Positions 58,411 through 64,000 of a stretch of 64,000 nt of DNA are shown here, in pieces (position 1 is the first letter of the stretch; each line of letters begins with the position of its first letter). This stretch comes from a virus. The notes beneath the pieces are model-generated. The model saw nothing but the letters and a program-made list of their open reading frames with translations, ran no database searches and was not told the origin of the DNA. The stretch covers positions 1-64,000 of the IMG/VR virus record IMGVR_UViG_3300025865_000006; one strand, given 5' to 3'. The position numbers were made by a program, and so were the translations under genes.

Positions 58411-59171
58411 TATCCTCTCAAAAGATTTCCATTACCGTGAGTACCACCAGCACCCATGCCCTGTTTGAAGGAAATTGTTTTGCCTGTTTCTTTTCCTGAA
58501 TTATACGCAGACCCGTACAAATTAAAGTTAGAGGAAGAGTTGCTTAGTCGTGGCCAAGTAGCCTTAACATATCGCTCAACTTCTTTATCGTTAAAGACGA
58601 TAACCGCGTTGATATTCTTATCCTCGCTTAGATTCTTCTTAGTCTCATTAAGGCGCTCCCCAATCGTATTGAGAGCACCATAATAGAAAGAATTCTTCCA
58701 AGTCTTGCCGTGGATATAACGCAGCGAGTAGTCTGTAAATAGACCTTGGCCGTACTTATCTTCAAGACTACGAAGCTTTAGAATGTCATTCCAACGCTTG
58801 GCACAGATATCTTCAAGGTCACGCGCCAAAGTTTCCCAAAGAAATTGCGCAACTTCAATATTACTTTTCTTTCCAATCCAAATAAGACTACGCCCGCTTG
58901 TTAGAATCCTACAGAGATTAGCACTAGAAACGCTGTTTGCAAGATCAACCTTCCAGTTAATCTTATTCTGTTGGAAGATTTCCTGATACTCGTGACTAAC
59001 CCGTTCTCGCTTTTCAAAGTCTGCCGAATCAATACGAGACATATCCAGATTATACTGGATGAGCAGCGCTTGCGCCTTTGCAGCCGCAGCAGCAGCCTCA
59101 TTCTCGTTGCTATTCTTCTTTGATAGCGCCAGAAGCTTCTTGATCTTTAGAATGATACTATCTTCAACCAT
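58410..59171 (-). CDS. DUF2786-domain protein
   Basis: 253 residues. KIKKLLALSKKNSNENEAAA followed by AKAQALLIQYNLDMSRID is the DUF2786 N-terminal signature. The rest (NSFYYGALNTIGERLNE and a Gly-rich tail GMGAGGTHGNGN) is typical of longer members. Common in phages; role unknown. Confidence 0.8.
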   Translation of the reverse strand: MVEDSIILKIKKLLALSKKNSNENEAAAAAAKAQALLIQYNLDMSRIDSADFEKRERVSHEYQEIFQQNKINWKVDLANSVSSANLCRILTSGRSLIWIGKKSNIEVAQFLWETLARDLEDICAKRWNDILKLRSLEDKYGQGLFTDYSLRYIHGKTWKNSFYYGALNTIGERLNETKKNLSEDKNINAVIVFNDKEVERYVKATWPRLSNSSSNFNLYGSAYNSGKETGKTISFKQGMGAGGTHGNGNLLRG

Positions 59172-59174
59172 ATC

Positions 59175-59279
59175 CTAACTTTCCTTTCGTCCACGTTCGT
59201 ATCCTAGTGAGTAACAGTAGATGCCCACATTAAGGGACGTAAATAAAACCATGAGCAGGAGAAAAGTTCCGTCACTCAT
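59175..59279 (-). CDS. 34-residue membrane micropeptide
   Basis: ATG 59279 overlaps the previous stop (ATGA). One hydrophobic segment (TFLLLMVLFTSLNVGIYCY) then a basic end (YERGRKES), suggesting a single membrane helix with the tail in the cytoplasm. Confidence 0.55.
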   Translation of the reverse strand: MSDGTFLLLMVLFTSLNVGIYCYSLGYERGRKES

Positions 59280-59605
59280 TCAATTCTCTCAACACAGCCA
59301 CAATAATAGGTATCAACTTGCCTTCCCGGCATATACCGGAACATATTCAGGCTTAGGTTTGATTGAGTCTCGCCATGCCGAATTCCACCGGGCTGTTCAC
59401 CCACCCAACATGCAGCCATTCGACTGCGCAATGCTTTTAGCGGTACAATGGTTTTAGCCTCTTTACGAGACTCTGCATTGGCATAGGTAGCGGTATAACA
59501 CTTACCACAGACTGGCGATCTATTTCCTTCGGGGTCAGTATAATTTGAGTCAGAAACATGCCCGCAAGCCATAAGGCTGCGCAATGACAAAGTGTAATTA
59601 TCCAT
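59276..59605 (-). CDS. Hypothetical Cys-rich protein, 109 residues
   Basis: GGAG precedes ATG. Possible zinc ligands: ACGHVSDS, VCGKCYTATY and YYCGCVER. Probably a small metal-binding protein; unknown role. Confidence 0.65.
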   Translation of the reverse strand: MDNYTLSLRSLMACGHVSDSNYTDPEGNRSPVCGKCYTATYANAESRKEAKTIVPLKALRSRMAACWVGEQPGGIRHGETQSNLSLNMFRYMPGRQVDTYYCGCVERIE

Positions 59606-59657
59606 TTCTCCAAACCGATTTAGCTAATTTTTTGGGGGAGTAATTTTCCCTAGTTTT

Positions 59658-59963
59658 TCAATCTACCACAACAATTCTGCCAATTCGAATCCAATGACGA
59701 GTCATATCGTTTGCTTCTAGACGCATCGCCTCATAGTATTCTTTTTGAATCTCCCTCGGCACATCAGGCTCATCAATCATTCCAGCGATTTTTGCGCCAA
59801 TATACAATTCGTGATAATGCTCTTTTTCAGTCTCATTGGTAATTCGGGCACTTTCAGCATCATAGAAGTAGCCGCAATTATTACAGCGCCAAAGACCGTC
59901 CTCGATCATTGTAGCGCCCCATTCACCTTCGCATTTTACACAGCTAACGGTATATCTATCCAT
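59658..59963 (-). CDS. Zinc-ribbon protein, 101 residues
   Basis: ATG 59963 chosen, after AAAGGA. CVKCEGEWG and CNNCGYFYD form a zinc ribbon; the rest is helical (EIQKEYYEAMRLEANDM). First gene after the promoter at 60024-60052. Confidence 0.65.
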   Translation of the reverse strand: MDRYTVSCVKCEGEWGATMIEDGLWRCNNCGYFYDAESARITNETEKEHYHELYIGAKIAGMIDEPDVPREIQKEYYEAMRLEANDMTRHWIRIGRIVVVD

Positions 59964-59972
59964 ATCATCCTT

Positions 59973-60009
59973 TCCGCAAAGTACCCTCTGAAAAGTCCGC
60001 AAAATACCC
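59973..60009 (-). repeat. Direct repeats in a leader (possible operator)
   Basis: On the minus strand GGGTA-Y-TTTGCGGA occurs twice, at 59973-59986 and 59996-60009, 13 of 14 positions alike, period 23 (about two helical turns). They lie between the predicted promoter and the first codon, where a repressor or RNA-binding protein could act. Confidence 0.5.
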
Positions 60010-60023
60010 CCTCGGACGCCCTG

Positions 60024-60052
60024 AGCGTATCACAAAACGTAGTGGGTGTCAA
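60024..60052 (-). promoter_or_regulatory. Predicted promoter inside the leftward operon
   Basis: On the minus strand TTGACA (60047-60052), 17 bases, TACGCT (60024-60029) with TG two bases before, an extended -10. It would serve genes from 59963 leftwards. The -10 is weak, the -35 perfect. Confidence 0.5.
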
Positions 60053-60234
60053 GACTTTTCATTTTCCGCTGATTTAAGGTGCCACAAGAGGTCGGCCAAA
60101 CCGATTTCGGTAAAACCGTCCTTCTGTAACTCAACAATTGTTGCCCTTACATCATTAAGGTTAACCCTAACAAGATTTAGAACTCTATAATTAGGATCAT
60201 TGGGATCAATTTCTGTCACTTTAAGTTTCTCCAT
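60049..60234 (-). CDS. Hypothetical 61-residue protein
   Basis: Start at ATG 60234, overlapping the previous gene; the longer frame is a shadow. VLNLVRVNLNDVRATIVELQ suggests a small helical fold. Unknown. Confidence 0.6.
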   Translation of the reverse strand: MEKLKVTEIDPNDPNYRVLNLVRVNLNDVRATIVELQKDGFTEIGLADLLWHLKSAENEKS

Positions 60235-60790
60235 ATTTAGCCCAACGTTCTGCTTCCCATTCTGCTTCCCACTTATCCTCCCATGCTTGGGCTTCTGCAA
60301 GGGATTTGGGGGCACCCATAGTATAAATCCCTGTATACTTGTCATTATGCTCATGAGTCAATTGACGCCATGAATGCCAAAATGTAGGCTTAATCCCATC
60401 ATTGAGATAGCCAAAAGTAATCATTCCGTATCTAGGTTTACAGGTTGATACAATACCCTCTTCCATGACAGAGTGCCAAAATCTATAAACATAGCTTAGA
60501 ACCGGCCATTTCATCCACGGAATATGGTTATATAGAGAGAATGTGATTTTAAAAACTTTCATGCTGCGATCAGAGTTACGTCTAGCAGCAGGAGACATAG
60601 AATTACGCAGGCTATCCCAATTAAAGGGTGTATATCTGGTCCAGCCGCAAATGCCACACTCAATCTCTTCGGGCATATCTTTGGCACAAACATGCTCATT
60701 TATATAGCATTCCACACACACGTCTGGCGAAGGCTCACCTACATGGTCGTGTGTTGCTCTATTCGCATCTTCTTGTTCAATCTCATTCAC
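60221..60790 (-). CDS. Hypothetical 189-residue protein with Cys motifs
   Basis: DVCVECYINEHVC then ECGICGWTRY (residues 24-55) look like a zinc site; C-terminal WEDKWEAEWEAERWAKYGE is a charged helix. Family not recognised. Confidence 0.65.
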   Translation of the reverse strand: MNEIEQEDANRATHDHVGEPSPDVCVECYINEHVCAKDMPEEIECGICGWTRYTPFNWDSLRNSMSPAARRNSDRSMKVFKITFSLYNHIPWMKWPVLSYVYRFWHSVMEEGIVSTCKPRYGMITFGYLNDGIKPTFWHSWRQLTHEHNDKYTGIYTMGAPKSLAEAQAWEDKWEAEWEAERWAKYGET

Positions 60791-60791
60791 G

Positions 60792-61022
60792 CTATTCTCC
60801 TAAATGCTCTAAAAGATTTTCAATTGCGGCTGCTGGTCCGCGTCTAAATTTTTCTGTGCCCATTCCATCAAACCCGTATATGCGAGGATTACTGGTACGA
60901 GAAGGATTTACTACCCATATTGTCCAGTTCCCTCCAATACTTCGACGTAAATTAATCTCCCACCCTTCTATTTTTCGGTGTAGCCTAATCTCTAAGAGAG
61001 CCATTGCTTCATCTAGACTCAT
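60792..61022 (-). CDS. Hypothetical 76-residue protein
   Basis: ATG 61022, with GTG 61031 as alternative. SLDEAMALLEIRLHRKIEGW helix and GNWTIWVVNPS strands. Overlaps the upstream gene end. Unknown. Confidence 0.6.
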   Translation of the reverse strand: MSLDEAMALLEIRLHRKIEGWEINLRRSIGGNWTIWVVNPSRTSNPRIYGFDGMGTEKFRRGPAAAIENLLEHLGE

Positions 61023-61200
61023 GTTTATCACACAACGGTCCTATATAAATACCATTACTCATCAACCAATGAGCGTGTTTTCGCGCAATATGAAGATAAA
61101 ACTCTTTGGATGGGCAATCCTCCCATTTATGGGGATACTCCTTAGTTGCACAGCCTTTATGTAAGATTACCTGTGCATAGGTAATAAGATACGGAGTCAT
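61009..61200 (-). CDS. Hypothetical 63-residue protein
   Basis: ATG overlaps the previous stop (ATGA). Cys and His residues (HKGCATKEYPHKWEDC; CDKHESR) could bind metal. Unknown. Confidence 0.6.
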   Translation of the reverse strand: MTPYLITYAQVILHKGCATKEYPHKWEDCPSKEFYLHIARKHAHWLMSNGIYIGPLCDKHESR

Positions 61201-61370
61201 ATAATCTTCTTGAAGGAGCGACGAATATTGATAAACACTTTAAACTCAATGGCGAAGAGATACTTAGGTTTATGGGAAGGGGCAGTTTCCAGCACCTTAA
61301 ATAGGAGCGGACCAAACCAAAGATAAGCTGCTCCAAAGGAGGGAGATTTTGTAACGTGTAGAGCAATCAT
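61197..61370 (-). CDS. Hypothetical 57-residue protein
   Basis: ATG 61370 overlaps the previous stop (ATGA), so the longer frame is not needed. Hydrophobic middle (FGAAYLWFGPLLFKVLE) may associate with membrane. Unknown. Confidence 0.55.
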   Translation of the reverse strand: MIALHVTKSPSFGAAYLWFGPLLFKVLETAPSHKPKYLFAIEFKVFINIRRSFKKII

Positions 61371-61537
61371 TTTATATGCGGCCACGCCATGAGGGACATA
61401 ATCACTCCCCAAAACGCCCCACTAATAAGGCAAAAAATTTCATATGGCATAAATGGGGGATGGAAAATCGCCCCTAATAGACCAACTATAGCTGGCCAAA
61501 TAAGGAAAACTGCCACTCTCTTAATTGCTACTTTCAC
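61367..61537 (-). CDS. Membrane protein, 56 residues
   Basis: GTG 61537 overlaps the previous stop (GTGA), and its stop overlaps the next ATG. Two hydrophobic stretches (VAVFLIWPAIVGLLGAIF and IFCLISGAFWGVIMSLMAW) with a short PPFMPYE turn give a two-helix hairpin. Too short for usual ORF calls. Confidence 0.6.
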   Translation of the reverse strand: MKVAIKRVAVFLIWPAIVGLLGAIFHPPFMPYEIFCLISGAFWGVIMSLMAWPHIK

Positions 61538-61833
61538 AGTTGCCCTGCCATTTCAAACTTACAGATACAATGATCAAGACAGTTTCCACAATTAGTGCAG
61601 TGGTCACTGGTGTAGTAAGTAATATATGCCCTATTACAGTCATCGCACTGACCAACATACTCCATATCATAATGCTCTTTATTGTCTCCATATTCATCGG
61701 AGACAAAGAGAATAGAGGCACCAGCATTCCTACTGGTTGCATCGTCAAGCATTCCCCATGCTTGCTTTGCAGCATCTAGACTGTTTTCTGCTTCCACAAT
61801 AACAGACCACTCAACACAAAATGTAGTTTCCAT
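61534..61833 (-). CDS. Cys-rich hypothetical protein, 99 residues
   Basis: N-terminal WSVIVEAENSLDAAKQAW fold, then a zinc-type region (CDDCNRAY, CTNCGNC, HCIC). TAATG overlap with the upstream gene. Unknown. Confidence 0.65.
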   Translation of the reverse strand: METTFCVEWSVIVEAENSLDAAKQAWGMLDDATSRNAGASILFVSDEYGDNKEHYDMEYVGQCDDCNRAYITYYTSDHCTNCGNCLDHCICKFEMAGQL

Positions 61834-62048
61834 TAATCATCTTCCCCATTAAATTCTTCTGGACCAAAATACTCATCTAGATGCGTCTGGCAGAAAATCT
61901 CTTTCCTAAATTTCCCTCTTTTACAGTCCTTTTCCTCACATAGCGGTTCGTCACATCTACACGTACCATTAGCTCGGTAGTGGGACGGAAGAAGGATTAC
62001 CATAGGGCATCTCATAATGTCTTTAATGTTAATAATCTTGATTTCCAT
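61833..62048 (-). CDS. Cys-rich hypothetical protein, 71 residues
   Basis: AAAGGAG precedes ATG. CRCDEPLCEEKDC and FCQTHLDEYFG suggest zinc binding. First gene after the 62071 terminator. Confidence 0.65.
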   Translation of the reverse strand: MEIKIINIKDIMRCPMVILLPSHYRANGTCRCDEPLCEEKDCKRGKFRKEIFCQTHLDEYFGPEEFNGEDD

Positions 62049-62070
62049 TTTTTCTCCTTTTTGGGTAAAT

Positions 62071-62098
62071 AAAAAGGGCCGAAAACTCTTCCGGCCCT
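62071..62098 (-). terminator. Leftward terminator after the first early gene
   Basis: On the minus strand AGGGCCG and CGGCCCT (62092-62098 and 62075-62081) pair, followed by TTTTTATTT. It would limit read-through from 62139 into the rest of the operon. Confidence 0.8.
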
Positions 62099-62138
62099 CT
62101 TTACTTTGTAAGTGGGAATACCGTGGAATTGTTGGAAA

Positions 62139-62708
62139 TTACTGGTTGCCCATCGCTGCGTTAACCGCTGCACGAAGGCGAGAAAGAGCCTCAGGGTTAA
62201 TTCCCTTAAGAGTAGTCTCATCGATATCGTCCAGACTATCGAGGCGGAAAATCTTCCGCTTGGGACCACGCTTTTTCAGGAGATTGCGATTAGCCTTATA
62301 ATTGGCAACCGCATCCTTAAGATATGCGGGAGTCTTAGAGGTATTATCCTCAACAGACCCGCGCCAATACTGGACCATGAGTGCCGTAATTGCAGCCACA
62401 TCTGCAAAATCGGCAGGAGCCTCACCCTGCACCCAAAAGAGTGTAGGAATGAGTTCCAGACGCCGATTATGCTTGCTGATATCCTCGACAATGGTATCCA
62501 CATCGTACTGCGGATCACACGTCAGACTATCAACAAAAACACCCTCCGGCGTCACCCGGAAACTAGCACGCGCCCCAAACAGGTGATAAAGGCCCTGCCA
62601 AGCGGCAAGGATTGCACTACCCTTATCGGGACCGTAAAACTTGACCGGAGTACCATCAACCAAAGTCTCGGTATCGGTAGCCGGTGCGGGAGCAGTAGAC
62701 CTAGCCAT
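62139..62708 (-). CDS. Hypothetical 189-residue protein, first leftward gene
   Basis: AAAGGA lies eleven bases before ATG. Low-complexity start (ARSTAPAPATDTETL), a globular middle and a basic C-terminal part (NLLKKRGPKRKIFRLDSL) with a helix ending AAVNAAMGNQ. Its own terminator and promoter-proximal place suggest high early expression, as for abundant DNA-binding proteins; this is inference. GC content is above its neighbours. Confidence 0.65.
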   Translation of the reverse strand: MARSTAPAPATDTETLVDGTPVKFYGPDKGSAILAAWQGLYHLFGARASFRVTPEGVFVDSLTCDPQYDVDTIVEDISKHNRRLELIPTLFWVQGEAPADFADVAAITALMVQYWRGSVEDNTSKTPAYLKDAVANYKANRNLLKKRGPKRKIFRLDSLDDIDETTLKGINPEALSRLRAAVNAAMGNQ

Positions 62709-62782
62709 TGGAATAAATATCCTTTCTTTAGATATCTACTTCCAACTTTCCCACGGTATTCACTTGTTAAGTTTCGACGGCT

Positions 62783-62812
62783 ATCGTAGCACTCGATATC
62801 TAGGAAGATCAA
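62783..62812 (-). promoter_or_regulatory. Possible proximal early promoter
   Basis: On the minus strand TTGATC (62807-62812), 18 bases, TACGAT (62783-62788) preceded by TGC. It lies about 75 bases upstream of the 62708 start. Confidence 0.4.
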
Positions 62813-62911
62813 CTCCTGAGTTTTGTAGATCGATACTTGTTTGTTTGATCGACCCTATTCACGAGAGCTACTTTCTAGCGTTTTCGAGCCATCCCCGCCG
62901 CTGTAAGAGGT

Positions 62912-62940
62912 ACACTAGCACAACGGGTTATGAGCGTCAA
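62912..62940 (-). promoter_or_regulatory. Possible distal early promoter
   Basis: On the minus strand TTGACG (62935-62940), 17 bases, TAGTGT (62912-62917) preceded by TGC. Near-perfect -35, weak but extended -10. Confidence 0.45.
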
Positions 62941-63227
62941 CATTTTCTTTCAAAGTAGCCTTTAGGCGTGGCTTATTTCCTAATTAGAGTTACGACGAAC
63001 TTTCTGTTACCATTTGGTAGTTCATTTATGATTTTAGAGTATAAAACTTTCTGCTGTTACCCTGTGGAAACTGGGAATAATTATAGGCTGTAAAAACATT
63101 TCTTTTTACCACTCATTTTTTCCCGTACAATAGCTCAGGCTTCTATTCCTATACTATTACGTATCACCTAAGCCTAGGCAAATTTACAGTCGAACTTTCC
63201 AGTCCACAACCTCCCTCGCGCGGGCGC

Positions 63228-63253
63228 ATAAACTGCTCCCGCGTGCAGTTTAT
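63228..63253. repeat. Perfect inverted repeat, possible operator
   Basis: ATAAACTGC (63228-63236) and GCAGTTTAT (63245-63253) are perfect nine-base arms around TCCCGCGT. No U-run follows on either strand, so it is not a terminator. A dimeric repressor site or RNA hairpin is possible. Confidence 0.5.
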
Positions 63254-63323
63254 ATGGCACGCCGTTGTCAGTTCCCATTTCTAGGCAATTGTTGCGAACT
63301 ACAAAACATCCCCCTATTGTCTA

Positions 63324-63351
63324 TTGACATGGCGGATATTTGTGGTATGAT
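63324..63351 (+). promoter_or_regulatory. Predicted strong rightward promoter
   Basis: TTGACA (63324-63329), 16 bases, TATGAT (63346-63351). TGTC/GACA arms (63318-63321 and 63326-63329) surround the -35 and could be an operator. It should drive the gene at 63445. Confidence 0.7.
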
Positions 63352-63444
63352 TCTCGTAGAGATTTGATCTGGTGGTATTGCAGCGTTTCTACGGCGGGAA
63401 AAGCCGGTCGGCCATAATGTTGAGAAAAAAGAAAGGGAATATAA

Positions 63445-63999
63445 ATGACACCGCAAGAAATGGCTGATTTGCTGAAAAACTATGGTACTCAGCAAAGGAC
63501 TGTGGAAAAGCAAATTGTCCATCGGTTGTATAATGTTGTGATTAGGGACGGCAATCATAGCATTGTGGAAATCGAAGAGTTGGTTTCTCTGCGAAAGGCC
63601 CGAGAAATCAAGAATGAGGCTCATGCAAACGGATGTACAGCCGATATTCTTGAAGATTGGACCATTGATTGCAATGATCGAGAAATCAATCCGAAGCCGA
63701 TTATTTGCAGTCCTATTCCTGCACCACGGGTTACGGCAATGAATACGCCGAGAATTCCCGAAAAGAAAGGACAACTTCGAACTCAGCAGAATATGGCTAA
63801 GGCTCAGGATAAGTTTTCTCGAAGCCATAAGAATGTGGAAAGCGAATTCCACATGTTTCGCATTGTGAATAAGGTCTTAGAAATCGATATCCAAGATACT
63901 GAAGCGAAGATTGCTGAGTATCTGGATGGGCGCAAGGATATCAAGGACTTCAAGATCATCTATTGTGGAATTGCAACTTCGTGGGGAGTGGATGCATAA
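63445..63999 (+). CDS. Hypothetical 184-residue protein
   Basis: GAAAGGGAAT precedes ATG, behind the 63324 promoter. Charged helical N-terminus (EMADLLKNYGTQQRTVEKQI), Pro-rich middle and an alpha/beta end (DFKIIYCGIATSWGVDA). No family recognised. An opposite-strand frame at 63268-63852 is judged a shadow. Confidence 0.65.
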   Translation: MTPQEMADLLKNYGTQQRTVEKQIVHRLYNVVIRDGNHSIVEIEELVSLRKAREIKNEAHANGCTADILEDWTIDCNDREINPKPIICSPIPAPRVTAMNTPRIPEKKGQLRTQQNMAKAQDKFSRSHKNVESEFHMFRIVNKVLEIDIQDTEAKIAEYLDGRKDIKDFKIIYCGIATSWGVDA

Positions 64000-64000
64000 A

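Larger units (their letters stand above)
62709..63444. other. Divergent intergenic regulatory region
   Basis: About 735 bases without a supported gene between leftward and rightward units. It holds the promoters listed here, repeated GATCGA near 62828-62852, two CTGTTACC copies near 63003 and 63053, AT-rich tracts near 63030-63120 and a GC-rich patch near 63212-63260. A replication origin is possible but no clear iteron set is visible. Confidence 0.5.

Noticed and set aside
63080-63085. TATAAT on the minus strand as an early promoter
   Set aside because: The -10 is perfect but no acceptable -35 is found at 16-18 bases.
63268-63852. 194-codon open frame on the minus strand
   Set aside because: It lies opposite 63445-63999, which has a promoter, ribosome site and better protein composition; the minus frame lacks a ribosome site.
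1-64000. Integrase, repressor or attachment site
   Set aside because: None was recognised, so I do not call the phage temperate or virulent from this window alone.

Overview
The window is part of a tailed double-stranded DNA phage genome (Caudoviricetes), most likely a long-tailed siphovirus: it holds large terminase, portal, prohead protease/scaffold, capsid, tail tube, frameshifted tail chaperone and a 1651-residue tape measure, with no contractile sheath or baseplate wedge genes. Gene starts carry strong AAGGAGG-type ribosome sites, promoters are sigma-70/sigma-A-like (often with an extended -10), terminators are classical hairpins with U-runs, and every phage tRNA encodes its CCA. Nothing in the sequence names the host. 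The DNA is AT-rich overall with a few sharply GC-rich patches. No DNA polymerase or primase is present and the first gene is cut by the edge, so the genome extends beyond the window.

Layout. (1) 1-7175: a tRNA region with 19 canonical tRNAs and one tRNA-like element, read rightwards from a promoter near 106-135 and interleaved with small genes, an HNH nuclease, a methyltransferase, a pyruvyltransferase-like enzyme and a glycosyltransferase. Several spacers between the tRNAs are themselves tRNA-sized and foldable. A strong terminator at 7180 ends the region. (2) 7220-21251: packaging, head and head-tail joining, tail tube and tail chaperone, with two glycosyltransferases inserted between head-tail genes. 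(3) 21255-38885: tape measure, distal tail, a GC-rich acquired tail protein, a 1929-residue adhesin-like tail protein, a hub-like protein and three related tip proteins. (4) 38882-41241: a glycosyltransferase, a C39-type cysteine peptidase endolysin and a holin. (5) 41258-54262: a promoter followed by a possible short RNA or attenuator, then replication, recombination and nucleotide genes (SSB, DnaB helicase, PD-(D/E)XK nucleases, dCMP deaminase, dNMP kinase, 3'-5' exonuclease), two LAGLIDADG genes and many small genes. (6) A bidirectional terminator at 54265-54298, then a leftward operon (62708 to 54303) of small genes, a RuvB-like AAA+ ATPase and a DUF2786 protein. (7) 62709-63444: the regulatory region between the divergent units, followed by a rightward gene.

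How it fits together: regions 2-4 are the late virion and lysis program, region 5 is DNA replication and repair, and region 6 looks like an early takeover operon of small, often cysteine-pair proteins. The tRNA block probably supports translation of AT-rich phage genes. The sugar enzymes, two of them inside the structural operon, suggest that virion proteins or DNA are glycosylated. Starts differ from simple longest-ORF calls wherever a ribosome site or tRNA overlap indicates it, and several genes under 60 codons were added by reading the gaps.
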